Assembly (NCBI GenBank): GCA_934424575.1
Contig: CAKRXU010000052.1
Span: 1 to 14,665 of the forward strand
Direction: 5' to 3'
Length of the DNA stretch: 14,665 bases
DNA from: an uncultured Blautia sp.
GTDB lineage: Bacteria > Bacillota > Clostridia > Lachnospirales > Lachnospiraceae
Position 1 is the stretch's first letter. Every line of letters starts with the position of its first letter. Below the pieces are notes generated by a model. That model saw only the letters and a program-made list of their open reading frames with translations. It did no database searches and was not told the DNA's origin. Shown one piece after another: positions 4,417 to 12,232 of the stretch. The translations under genes and the position numbers were made by a program.

Positions 4417-6972
4417 ATGGAACAATACAACGTCACCGGTATGAGCTGTGCTGCCTGCAGCTCCCGCGTGGAGAAGGCTGTATCAAAAATACCGGGAGTC
4501 ACATCCTGCTCCGTCAGCCTTCTGACGAACTCCATGGGAGTCGAGGGAACTGCTTCCTCCCATGACATTATCAATGCCGTAGAACAGGCAGGTTACGGTG
4601 CATCCCTTAAGGGAGCTAACAAAGAACAGGTTTCCATGTCCGAAGCAGAGGAAGCTCTGGAGGATCACGAGACACCGATTCTCAAGCGTCGTCTGATCGC
4701 TTCCGTCGGATTTTTACTCGTACTGATGTACTTCTCCATGGGACATATGATGTGGGGCTGGCCGCTGCCTGCATGGTTTAATGACAACCATATCGCAATG
4801 GGACTTGTGCAGCTTCTGCTCGCCGGAATCATCATGGTCATCAACCAGAAATTTTTCATCAGCGGATTTAAGAGCCTGTGGCATCGTGCCCCGAACATGG
4901 ATACACTGGTTGCCCTCGGCTCCATGGCATCTTTCGTATGGAGTGTTTACGCACTCTTCGCCATGACAAGAGCTCAGGTCGACGGCGATTCTGCCGCTGT
5001 CATGAACTACATGATGGATTTTTACTTCGAATCCGCGGCAATGATCCTGACTCTGATCACTGTTGGCAAAATGCTTGAAGCCCGTTCCAAGGGAAAAACC
5101 ACCGACGCTCTCAAGAGCCTCATGAAACTCGCGCCAAAGACCGCTGTCGTTCTCCGCGACGGTCAGGAAACTACTGTCCCGATCGAGCAGGTCCACAAGG
5201 GAGACATCTTTGTGGTCCGCCCAGGAGAAAACATCCCTGTCGACGGCGTGATCGTCGAGGGAACCAGTGCAGTCAATGAATCTGCCCTTACAGGCGAAAG
5301 CATCCCTGTCGACAAGGCCGCCGGAGATCTTGTCTCTGCCGCTACTGTCAACCAGTCCGGATTTATCAAATGCGAAGCAACCCGTGTCGGTGAGGATACC
5401 ACCCTCTCCCAGATCATCAAAATGGTAAGTGACGCTGCTGCTACCAAGGCTCCGATCGCCAAGATCGCTGACCGTGTTTCCGGTGTCTTTGTGCCAGCAG
5501 TCATCACGATCGCAATTCTCACCACGCTTGTCTGGCTTCTGACCGGACATGAATTCGGCTATGCACTTGCCCGCGGAATTTCCGTTCTCGTTATCAGTTG
5601 TCCATGCGCGCTCGGACTTGCCACTCCGGTAGCAATCATGGTCGGCAACGGAATGGGTGCCAAGAACGGTATCCTGTTCAAAACCGCTGTTTCTCTTGAA
5701 GAAGCAGGCAAAGTCCAGATCGTTGCCCTGGACAAAACCGGTACGATCACCAGTGGTCAGCCGGAAGTGACAGATCTGCTCCCGACAGATGGGATTTCCG
5801 AACAGGAACTCCTCACCATGGCATTTGCCCTGGAAAAAAAGAGCGAGCATCCTCTCGCCAAAGCGATCCTTGGTCACGCCGAAAGTCTTCATCTCACAGC
5901 ACCGGAAGTCACAGATTTCCACGCCCTTCCGGGAAATGGACTTTCTGCCGTGCTTGATAATGAAACTCTGATCGGTGGAAGCATGAAATTTATCAGCAGC
6001 CAGGTAAGCGTTCCTGCCGCGCTCTCCCAGAAGGCAGAAAAACTTGCAGAAGAAGGAAAAACTCCCCTCCTTTTTGCCCGCAATGGCAAGCTGGTCGGCA
6101 TCATCGCTGTCGCTGACGTCATCAAAGAAGACAGCCCGCAGGCGGTCAAAGAACTCCAGAATATGGGAATCCGTGTTGTCATGCTGACCGGTGACAATGA
6201 ACGTACCGCAAGAGCGATCGGTGCTCAGGCAGGCGTGGACGATGTCATCGCAGGCGTTCTCCCTGACGGTAAGGAAAGCGTGATCCGTTCTCTCAAAGAA
6301 CAGGGCAAAGTTGCCATGGTCGGCGACGGTATCAACGATGCTCCTGCCCTCACCCGCGCAGATATCGGAATCGCGATCGGTGCCGGAACAGACATTGCAA
6401 TCGACGCGGCTGATGTCGTTCTGATGAAGAGCCGTTTGAGCGATGTTCCTGCCGCTGTCCGTCTCAGCCGTGCCACCCTGAAAAATATCCACGAAAATCT
6501 TTTCTGGGCATTTTTCTACAATGTGATCGGCATTCCACTGGCTGCCGGCGTATGGATCCCTATCTTCGGATGGACACTGAATCCGATGTTCGGTGCCGCC
6601 GCAATGAGCCTTTCCAGCTTCTGCGTTGTCACCAACGCCCTGCGTCTGAACCTGTTTAAGATCCACGACACAAAAAAGGACAAAAAAATCAAACAAGCTA
6701 CTTCCATTGAGGTAAAAAATGATTATAATATAAAAGAAAAGGAGCAAAAAACTATGGTAAAAGTTACAGTTAATGTTGAGGGAATGATGTGCGGACACTG
6801 CGAAGCACACGTAAATGAAGCTATCAAGAAAGCATTCGGTGTAGAGGAAGTCGTATCTTCTCACGAAAACAACACAACCGTTTTTACAGCACCGGAGAAG
6901 GTTGATGAGGACAAGATCCGCCAGACAATTAAGGATGCTGGTTATGAAGTAACCGGAATTACACAGGAATAA
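4417..6972 (+). CDS. copA: Copper-translocating P1B-type ATPase CopA with C-terminal CopZ-like domain
   Basis: 851 residues. The order is: N-terminal HMA domain with GMSCAAC (C11, C14); eight membrane helices from about 92; actuator motif TGES (292-295); the Cu(I) transport motif CPC (395-397); phosphorylation site DKTGT (D439); SEHP in the nucleotide domain (H478); GDGINDAP (636-643); YN at 701-702 and MSLSS at 730-734 in the last helices. This is a full PIB-1 Cu(I) exporter, which pumps Cu(I) out of the cytoplasm using ATP. Unusually, a Lys-rich, AT-rich linker (about 751-779) leads into a second HMA domain with GMMCGHC (C792, C795) at the C terminus. That part has its own ribosome site and ATG (see the separate entry). 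A RBS AGAGGAGG precedes ATG 4417. It is the last gene of the copper operon. Confidence 0.96.
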   Translation: MEQYNVTGMSCAACSSRVEKAVSKIPGVTSCSVSLLTNSMGVEGTASSHDIINAVEQAGYGASLKGANKEQVSMSEAEEALEDHETPILKRRLIASVGFLLVLMYFSMGHMMWGWPLPAWFNDNHIAMGLVQLLLAGIIMVINQKFFISGFKSLWHRAPNMDTLVALGSMASFVWSVYALFAMTRAQVDGDSAAVMNYMMDFYFESAAMILTLITVGKMLEARSKGKTTDALKSLMKLAPKTAVVLRDGQETTVPIEQVHKGDIFVVRPGENIPVDGVIVEGTSAVNESALTGESIPVDKAAGDLVSAATVNQSGFIKCEATRVGEDTTLSQIIKMVSDAAATKAPIAKIADRVSGVFVPAVITIAILTTLVWLLTGHEFGYALARGISVLVISCPCALGLATPVAIMVGNGMGAKNGILFKTAVSLEEAGKVQIVALDKTGTITSGQPEVTDLLPTDGISEQELLTMAFALEKKSEHPLAKAILGHAESLHLTAPEVTDFHALPGNGLSAVLDNETLIGGSMKFISSQVSVPAALSQKAEKLAEEGKTPLLFARNGKLVGIIAVADVIKEDSPQAVKELQNMGIRVVMLTGDNERTARAIGAQAGVDDVIAGVLPDGKESVIRSLKEQGKVAMVGDGINDAPALTRADIGIAIGAGTDIAIDAADVVLMKSRLSDVPAAVRLSRATLKNIHENLFWAFFYNVIGIPLAAGVWIPIFGWTLNPMFGAAAMSLSSFCVVTNALRLNLFKIHDTKKDKKIKQATSIEVKNDYNIKEKEQKTMVKVTVNVEGMMCGHCEAHVNEAIKKAFGVEEVVSSHENNTTVFTAPEKVDEDKIRQTIKDAGYEVTGITQE
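6754..6972 (+). CDS. copZ: CopZ-like copper chaperone, possible separate product from an internal start in copA
   Basis: ATG 6754, in frame with copA, is preceded by AAGGAG at 6739-6744 with 9 bases between, an ideal ribosome site. Translation from here gives 72 residues starting MVKVTVNVEG, a complete HMA domain with GMMCGHC (C13, C16 of the short product), the normal length of a free-standing CopZ. The 90 bases before it are AT-rich and contain TATAAT at about 6723-6728, unlike the C-rich codons of copA. The region looks like an intergenic spacer that happens to be open. A cell could therefore make both the 851-residue fusion and free CopZ. The internal start is predicted, not shown. Confidence 0.6.
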   Translation: MVKVTVNVEGMMCGHCEAHVNEAIKKAFGVEEVVSSHENNTTVFTAPEKVDEDKIRQTIKDAGYEVTGITQE

Positions 6973-7011
6973 AATCTTACAAATTTATAATCATCATATT
7001 TCAAACATCAG

Positions 7012-7045
7012 ACGGTTCCGCATACTATTTCGGAACCGTTTGTTG
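7012..7045 (+). terminator. Intrinsic terminator of the copper operon
   Basis: A perfect 9-bp stem ACGGTTCCG/CGGAACCGT (7012-7020 with 7031-7039, ten-base loop) is followed by TTGTTG. The T-tract is modest. It lies 40 bases after the copA stop codon and before the next gene. Confidence 0.7.
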
Positions 7046-7083
7046 CATGTCATAAATTATTTTTTACTTTATGGGGGAAACTT

Positions 7084-8379
7084 ATGAACAACACACAGGA
7101 CAAAAATAATCTGGAAGAAACTAAAGATCTGGATTATTATCTCGGACACATCCGCTATGATATGACAAATCTTATCAAATGGCTGGTCCTTGCAGTACTG
7201 ACCGGTCTGACCGTCGGCTTTGTCAGCAGCCTTTTTGCGAGGGCACTCAAATTTGTCACAAATTACCGGGCGGAAAACACATGGATCTTTTTCCTGCTGC
7301 CGGTATCCGGTCTGATGATCGTATTTCTTTATCAGAAATTTGGGCGTGAAGACGGCGGTACAAATCAGGTACTTTCTACGATCCGCTCTCAGGATGATGT
7401 GCCTTTTCGCTCTGCTCCACTGATCTTTGTTTCTACGATCCTTACCCACCTTGTGGGTGGTTCTGCAGGTCGTGAAGGTGCTGCGATCCAGCTTGGCGGA
7501 AGCATTGGAAATCAGCTTGGAAGCTGGTTCCGGCTCGATGAAGAAGACCGTCATGTCATGGTCATGTGCGGCATGAGTGCTGCTTTTGCTGCTGTTTTTG
7601 GTACGCCGATGGCAGCTGCTGTATTCGCAATGGAGGTTATCAGCGTCGGCGTTATGTACTATGCAGCACTTGTTCCCTGCGTGATCTCATCCCTGATCGC
7701 ATCGGAATTCGCTGCCGGTTTTGGCATCAATCCTGAGTCATTTCATGTTGTAAATATCCCTGAATTGTCCGTCATAACAGGCGGCAAAATGGTCATCATC
7801 GCAGTCGCATGTGCTGCAGTCAGCATCATTTTCTGCATGGTCCTTCAGGGTGTCAGCAAGCTTTATACCAGGTATCTTCCTAATCCATATGTCCGCATCG
7901 TGGCGGCAAGTGCAGTCATTATTGTGATCACTCTTCTGCTTCATACGACTGATTACATGGGTGCCGGAAACAACCTTATTGAACTTGCAGTAGAGGAAGG
8001 TCAGGCTCGTCCACTGGACTTTTTGTGGAAAATAATCCTTACTGCCCTGACTATGCGTGCCGGTTTTCGCGGCGGTGAGATCGTCCCTTCTTTCTGCATC
8101 GGAGCCACCTTCGGGTGCCTCATGGGACAGCTTCTCGGGCTTTCTCCATCCTTATGTGCAGCCGCAGGCATGACGGCTCTTTTCTGCGGTGTTACCAACT
8201 GCCCGATCACCTCAATTCTGATCGCATTCGAGCTGTTTGGGTTCCGTGGAGTTTCCTATTATCTGATCGCTGTCTCCATCAGTTATGCCGTTTCCGGATA
8301 CTATGGACTGTATAAAGATCAGACAATTGTATATTCTAAATACAAAGCTAAATACATCAATCGTCATACCAGGTTTTAA
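7084..8379 (+). CDS. CLC-family anion transporter, CLC-F-like (probable fluoride/H+ antiporter)
   Basis: 431 residues with about ten to twelve hydrophobic helices and no CBS or TrkA-C tail. The gating-glutamate motif GSAGREG is present (E131), as is FRGGEIVPSFCIGATFG at about 328-344, equivalent to the GxFxP region. The canonical chloride motif GSGIP is replaced by GGTNQV (91-96). The run THLVGGSAGREGAAIQLGG and the GGEIVPSF region resemble the CLC-F clade, which exports fluoride, rather than CLC-ec1-type Cl-/H+ exchangers. That clade assignment is from memory of family motifs, not an alignment. ATG 7084 follows ATGGGGGA. No fluoride (crcB) riboswitch can be seen in the short upstream region. 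Terminators on both sides make it a single-gene unit; its promoter is unclear, perhaps within 7040-7075. Confidence 0.8.
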   Translation: MNNTQDKNNLEETKDLDYYLGHIRYDMTNLIKWLVLAVLTGLTVGFVSSLFARALKFVTNYRAENTWIFFLLPVSGLMIVFLYQKFGREDGGTNQVLSTIRSQDDVPFRSAPLIFVSTILTHLVGGSAGREGAAIQLGGSIGNQLGSWFRLDEEDRHVMVMCGMSAAFAAVFGTPMAAAVFAMEVISVGVMYYAALVPCVISSLIASEFAAGFGINPESFHVVNIPELSVITGGKMVIIAVACAAVSIIFCMVLQGVSKLYTRYLPNPYVRIVAASAVIIVITLLLHTTDYMGAGNNLIELAVEEGQARPLDFLWKIILTALTMRAGFRGGEIVPSFCIGATFGCLMGQLLGLSPSLCAAAGMTALFCGVTNCPITSILIAFELFGFRGVSYYLIAVSISYAVSGYYGLYKDQTIVYSKYKAKYINRHTRF

Positions 8380-8400
8380 TCCCTGGTACGACGATTTTTA
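8362..8400 (+). terminator. Intrinsic terminator overlapping the CLC gene stop
   Basis: CGTCATACCAGG pairs with CCTGGTACGACG (8362-8373 with 8382-8393) with one mismatch and an 8-base loop, followed by ATTTTTA. The stop codon TAA (8377-8379) lies within the loop, so the 5' arm is coding sequence. Confidence 0.82.
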
Positions 8401-8469
8401 ATGCATTTTTTCTATAATTCAGAGGCAAAAATGTTATAAAATTAACGTTTTATTTTGCTAAATCTTTAC

Positions 8470-8497
8470 TTGTGCATTAGAAATTATGTGTTAGAAT
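8470..8497 (+). promoter_or_regulatory. Promoter of pyk with extended -10
   Basis: TTGTGC (8470-8475), a 16-base spacer and TAGAAT (8492-8497) preceded by TGT, which forms the extended -10 pattern TGnTAnnnT. The leader is about 35 bases and ends in the strong site TAGGAGGA ahead of ATG 8539. Confidence 0.65.
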
Positions 8498-8538
8498 AAA
8501 GGTGTATTTTTTAGGTAAAGAAAAGTAGGAGGAAATTT

Positions 8539-9963
8539 ATGCGCAAAACAAAAATTATCTGTACCCTTGGTCCGTCTACTGATAAAGACGGTGTTCTGGA
8601 AGAACTTGTTAAAGAAGGTCTGAACGTAGCACGTTTCAACTTCTCTCATGGTTTACACGACGAACAGAAAGGCCGTATTGATAAATTAAAAGAAATTCGT
8701 ACACGTCTTGGTAAACCGGTAGCTGCGCTTCTCGATACAAAAGGTCCTGAAATTCGTATCCGCGAATTTGAAAATGAAAAGGTTACTCTGAAGGAAGGTC
8801 AGGAATTCACCTTAACCGCAGAAGAGATCATGGGAAATGAGAAGATCGTTTCCGTTACCTATAAAGAATTATATAAGGATGTCAAACCTGGCAACAGCAT
8901 TCTGATCGATGACGGTCTGATCGGACTTGAAGTCAAGAAGATCAAAGGTCAGGACATTGTCTGTAAAGTAGTAAACGGTGGCGTTCTCGGCAACAAGAAA
9001 GGTGTCAACCTTCCTGGTGTAGAAGTAAACATGCCATTCATCAGCCCTAAGGATCACGACGATATCCTGTTTGGTATCAAAGAAGGCTATGATTTCATTG
9101 CCGCTTCTTTCACCAGAACAGCAGCCGACGTCAAAGAAATCCGCGATATCCTTGAGAAAAACGGTGGACAGGACATCAAGATCATCGCCAAGATCGAGAA
9201 CCAGCAGGGTGTTGACAACATCGACAGCATCATAGAAGCTGCTGACGGTATCATGATCGCCCGTGGTGACATGGGTGTTGAAATCCCGCTTGAGGATGTT
9301 CCGGTTATCCAGAAGGACATCATTGCCAAAGTATACAGCGCAGGAAAACAGGTTATCACAGCTACTCAAATGCTTGATTCCATGATCAAAAACCCGCGTC
9401 CGACACGTGCAGAGACCACTGACGTTGCCAACGCGATTTATCAAGGAACAAGTGCGATCATGCTTTCCGGTGAGACTGCTGCAGGTAAATATCCGGTAGA
9501 AGCACTCAAGACTATGGTCAAGATTGCAATCCGTACTGAGGCTGATGTTGAATACAACAAGCTGTTCAGCGTTCGCAACAAGGAGCACGCTGCAAACGTA
9601 ACCACAGCAATCTCTCATGCAACCTGCATGACAGCGATCGACCTGAATGCCAAAGCCATCATCGCAGTTACCCGTTCCGGCAATACTGCCCGTATGGTTT
9701 CCAAATATCGTCCGGGATGTCCAATCATTGCATGTACTCCAAATGAACGTATCTGGCGTCAGCTGAACCTGGTTTGGGGTGTTACTCCACTCCTGACCAA
9801 AGAAGAATACAGCATGGAGATCCTTCTCCTTCACGCTACAGAGGCAGCCGAGGAAAGCGGCTATGTCAAAGAAGGCGATGTTGTTGTTCTTACTGTCGGT
9901 GTTCCGCTTGGACGCTCCGGTAATACCAACCTGCTCAAAGCAACCGTTGTTGGCGAATACTAA
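8539..9963 (+). CDS. pyk: Pyruvate kinase
   Basis: 474 residues. It transfers phosphate from phosphoenolpyruvate to ADP in the last step of glycolysis. Visible active-site features are ARFNFSH (R32, N34, S36), the DTKGPEIR segment (D66, K68, E71), KIENQQG (K218, E220), MIARGDMGVE (D244) and ATQMLDSM (T275). E71 corresponds to the rabbit muscle Glu117 position; glutamate there is typical of K+-dependent enzymes. The barrel, B domain and C-terminal allosteric domain are complete, ending in GVPLGRSGNTNLLKATVVGE. The extra PEP-utiliser domain found at the C terminus of Bacillus-type enzymes (about 585 residues) is absent. The gene is monocistronic, with its own promoter and a strong terminator. 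Confidence 0.98.
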   Translation: MRKTKIICTLGPSTDKDGVLEELVKEGLNVARFNFSHGLHDEQKGRIDKLKEIRTRLGKPVAALLDTKGPEIRIREFENEKVTLKEGQEFTLTAEEIMGNEKIVSVTYKELYKDVKPGNSILIDDGLIGLEVKKIKGQDIVCKVVNGGVLGNKKGVNLPGVEVNMPFISPKDHDDILFGIKEGYDFIAASFTRTAADVKEIRDILEKNGGQDIKIIAKIENQQGVDNIDSIIEAADGIMIARGDMGVEIPLEDVPVIQKDIIAKVYSAGKQVITATQMLDSMIKNPRPTRAETTDVANAIYQGTSAIMLSGETAAGKYPVEALKTMVKIAIRTEADVEYNKLFSVRNKEHAANVTTAISHATCMTAIDLNAKAIIAVTRSGNTARMVSKYRPGCPIIACTPNERIWRQLNLVWGVTPLLTKEEYSMEILLLHATEAAEESGYVKEGDVVVLTVGVPLGRSGNTNLLKATVVGEY

Positions 9964-9986
9964 GAATTGTATACAAAAAAAACCAA

Positions 9987-10026
9987 GGTCATTATCCTCG
10001 AAAATGAGGATAATGACCTGTTTTTT
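9987..10026. terminator. Strong, probably bidirectional terminator between pyk and the minus-strand operon
   Basis: A perfect 13-bp stem GGTCATTATCCTC/GAGGATAATGACC (9987-9999 with 10006-10018, loop GAAAAT) is followed by TGTTTTTT on the plus strand and preceded by a run of A (9975-9982), which is a T-run on the minus strand. It can end pyk transcription and also that of the converging minus-strand gene whose stop is at 10055. Confidence 0.88.
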
Positions 10027-10054
10027 CGCCTATTCTGTGATTAATTTAACAATA

Positions 10055-11488
10055 TTATTTCTCATATACAGTGATCACGACAGGTGTCTGAGACTCATCG
10101 TCATACTGCTGGATCCAGTAGTATTTCTCATCTTTCTTTGCCGTATCCTGGGATAACTTCTCTTCATCTTCAGAAGTTTTTCCTGCCTTTAAAGCCTTAA
10201 AAGCCGCCAGTTCTATGTACGGATTCTGCCCATTCATCTCGTGAAAAACAACTTCATTCATATCTATATCTGTGAAGTTTTTGTTCTTATCTCTGACTGT
10301 AAACTTCTGGATCTCCTGACTGATCTCGCAGCTTCCGCCAGTGGAAGTCGTCATTGTGATCTTCTTTTTGGCTTCTGTGATTCTGGTGATATTGACCGGT
10401 TTCTGATTTTCTGTGAGCGTCATTATCATTCCGTCATCTGTCTGTTTCAGACGGATTCCAAGTTCGGATGCCGGTTCCTTTGCGGTCAAAGTGATCCAGT
10501 TTACTCCCGGAACTTTGCTGTTGATTGCAATGGAATGCAGTGTTTTGCTCTCACTGCTGAACGAAAATCCATGTTTTATTTCTTCAACAGAAGTAGAAAT
10601 TGCAAGGTCTGTGATGTTTCCATCGAAGTCTCTTTTGACTTCTACGATACCTTCTGGAACTGCTTTTCCCTCTACTTCTTCTGTGTCAGAAGGGTCTGTC
10701 GGATTCGTAATTTTGCGTGTGCTGACTGCCGTTTCCGGGTCGTATTCTGCTACTACTTCTGAGGATGTCGCATATGCAAAACTTACATATTCTTCGTCGA
10801 TATCTTCATCTGAAAGTTCCTCTGCTGTGTCTTTTTCTATGTCTGTTTTATCAGAAGTTTCCCTGGAATCAGAGATGTTTTTATCTGGATCTTCCTTCGT
10901 ATCGCTGTCACCGGTACTATCGTCTTTTGCTTCATCTTCGGAATTTTCTCCAGATTTGTCATCCTTTGTATCAGAACCCAAAGTATCCTCTTTCTCTCCG
11001 CCGTCTTTATTTCCGTCTGCATCTTCCGGATCAGACACTGCTTTCGCCGGAATGACTTCCTTCATCTGATAGTCGCAGCCATTCCTCTTGCATGCATAGA
11101 GGATAAAACCATCCTTGTCATCAGTCGCTTCCTGACGTGAGATTTCTTTCAGATCATGTTCTTTTGTTTTTGGTATGGACGCTGTTTCTGATATTCCACA
11201 CTCCTTGCAGTTCCGTGTCTGCTGACCTTCAGTTACACAGTCTGCCGGGATCGTCACCGTCCATTCTGTCCATGAATGATGACCTGTCTCACATCCATCT
11301 GCCGCAGAAGATCTTGTTTCTGGTTCACCTAGATCATCTTTACCCTTCGTCTCACTTCCTGTTTGTTCTGACGAATTTTCAGAGCCACTTTTCTCCGTTC
11401 CCACTGACTTCGGTTCTGCATAAACGCTTCCGCTGACTGCCATTGTCATCGCAACTGTCAATGCAAGTGCTGCTCCTTTTCTTTTCAT
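10055..11488 (-). CDS. Large acidic secreted protein with a Cys-rich module
   Basis: 477 residues. A Sec signal peptide (MKRKGAALAL...SVYA, cut near 24/25) is followed by a Ser/Glu/Lys stretch and a Cys/His module at 66-140. In the module, HSWTEWTV, C84, C94-x-x-C97-G, H111 and then C133/C138 match the repeat HxWxxW...C...RxCxxCG...H...Y.C seen in many clostridial surface proteins, perhaps a zinc- or disulfide-stabilised fold. Residues about 151-235 are a highly acidic Asp/Glu/Lys/Ser linker. The remaining C-terminal part (about 240-477) looks beta-rich and matches no family I know. No sortase motif, lipobox or C-terminal helix is present, so it is released or held non-covalently. A GAGGAGGGG site precedes ATG 11488. 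It lies 99 bases after the PrsW-type gene and may have its own promoter, though none is convincing. Confidence 0.75.
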   Translation of the reverse strand: MKRKGAALALTVAMTMAVSGSVYAEPKSVGTEKSGSENSSEQTGSETKGKDDLGEPETRSSAADGCETGHHSWTEWTVTIPADCVTEGQQTRNCKECGISETASIPKTKEHDLKEISRQEATDDKDGFILYACKRNGCDYQMKEVIPAKAVSDPEDADGNKDGGEKEDTLGSDTKDDKSGENSEDEAKDDSTGDSDTKEDPDKNISDSRETSDKTDIEKDTAEELSDEDIDEEYVSFAYATSSEVVAEYDPETAVSTRKITNPTDPSDTEEVEGKAVPEGIVEVKRDFDGNITDLAISTSVEEIKHGFSFSSESKTLHSIAINSKVPGVNWITLTAKEPASELGIRLKQTDDGMIMTLTENQKPVNITRITEAKKKITMTTSTGGSCEISQEIQKFTVRDKNKNFTDIDMNEVVFHEMNGQNPYIELAAFKALKAGKTSEDEEKLSQDTAKKDEKYYWIQQYDDESQTPVVITVYEK

Positions 11489-11523
11489 GTACTGCCCCTC
11501 CTCTGTCTGAAATATGTTCCATA

Positions 11524-11545
11524 TGATGATTTTATCTTATCATCA
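11524..11545. repeat. Inverted repeat in the gap before the secreted-protein gene
   Basis: TGATGAT/ATCATCA (11524-11530 with 11539-11545, loop TTTATCTT) lies about 35 bases ahead of the ATG of the acidic secreted protein, on the minus strand. There is no T-run on the minus side, so it is unlikely to terminate the upstream gene. It could be an operator or an RNA hairpin. No clear -35/-10 pair is seen around it. Confidence 0.35.
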
Positions 11546-11587
11546 AATCGTTTTTTCCTTATATGGAAAGAGCAAATCGGACTGTTC

Positions 11588-12232
11588 TTATTCAATCGTG
11601 AATTTTTCTGTGAATTTCATATTTTTCACAAGAAACAGGAGAAGGATGAAAATTGATGGAAAAAGATATCCAACCAGTTTCCATTTTCCATCTGCGGTGA
11701 TAAGCAGATTATATATTCCATGAAAAACAACGCAGGCTCCCAGAGAACCAATCGCCCCGGTCAGCATGATCCAGCTTCGGCGAAATACATGTGCAATGCT
11801 GTATCCAAGCGCAATTCCACATAAGATATGAAGGGCTCCTGCCGAAATCCCACGGATCAGAAGCAATGAAAAATCTGCCGCACCGTTCTCTGCCAGAAAA
11901 CAGACATTTTCAAACGTTGCAAATCCTACTGCGATTCCTAACGCAGCCGGTACAATTTCCTGATTACGCGGCTCAAATACGGCAAGATAAATCAAAAGCG
12001 GCAGAAACTTCATCACTTCCTCACATACCGGTGTGATCTCCCTGATCGCTGCTGCCGTATCTGCTCTGTAATATCCTGCAAAAAAACTGCTGACATATGC
12101 AGATAGCAGGCACATTCCCATTCCAACAATGACAAAAAACGTAAACTTTCTGTCCTTTCCGCCCCGAAATAATAAACTCAGGATCAGTGGGATAGCCAGG
12201 CAGATAAAAATATTTTCGATATAATAAGTCAT
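11588..12232 (-). CDS. PrsW-family (M82) intramembrane protease-like protein
   Basis: 214 residues and about seven to eight membrane helices. The conserved polar motifs of the PrsW/PF13367 family sit in the membrane core: EEVMK (E71, E72, K75), FATFEN (E108, N109), a histidine in GALHIL (H135) and HGIYN (H171, N175). PrsW of Bacillus subtilis performs site-1 cleavage of the anti-sigma factor RsiW; related proteins act on other membrane substrates. All candidate catalytic residues are present, so activity is plausible. The start overlaps the stop of the seven-TM gene by 4 bases (ATGA), and an AGGTGG site precedes it, so translation is coupled. No sigma or anti-sigma gene is in the window, so the substrate may be one of the co-transcribed surface or membrane proteins. 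Confidence 0.82.
   Translation of the reverse strand: MTYYIENIFICLAIPLILSLLFRGGKDRKFTFFVIVGMGMCLLSAYVSSFFAGYYRADTAAAIREITPVCEEVMKFLPLLIYLAVFEPRNQEIVPAALGIAVGFATFENVCFLAENGAADFSLLLIRGISAGALHILCGIALGYSIAHVFRRSWIMLTGAIGSLGACVVFHGIYNLLITADGKWKLVGYLFPSIFILLLFLVKNMKFTEKFTIE

Noticed and set aside
4714..6864. Long minus-strand open frame of 716 codons opposite copA
   Set aside because: It lies fully antisense to a conserved ATPase, has no ribosome site and a composition (Asp/Cys/His/Phe-rich) typical of a mirror frame of C-rich codons.
6973..7083. Fluoride (crcB) riboswitch ahead of the CLC gene
   Set aside because: The region holds the copA terminator and an AT-rich stretch; I could not find the conserved GG-GATGG and pseudoknot elements.
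8869..9834. Minus-strand open frame of 321 codons opposite pyk
   Set aside because: Antisense to a highly conserved enzyme, with no start signals and no recognisable domain.
10413..11069. Ser-rich plus-strand open frame of 218 codons opposite the acidic secreted protein
   Set aside because: The Ser/Val repeats are the complement of Asp/Glu/Lys codons; the minus-strand protein has a signal peptide and a good ribosome site.
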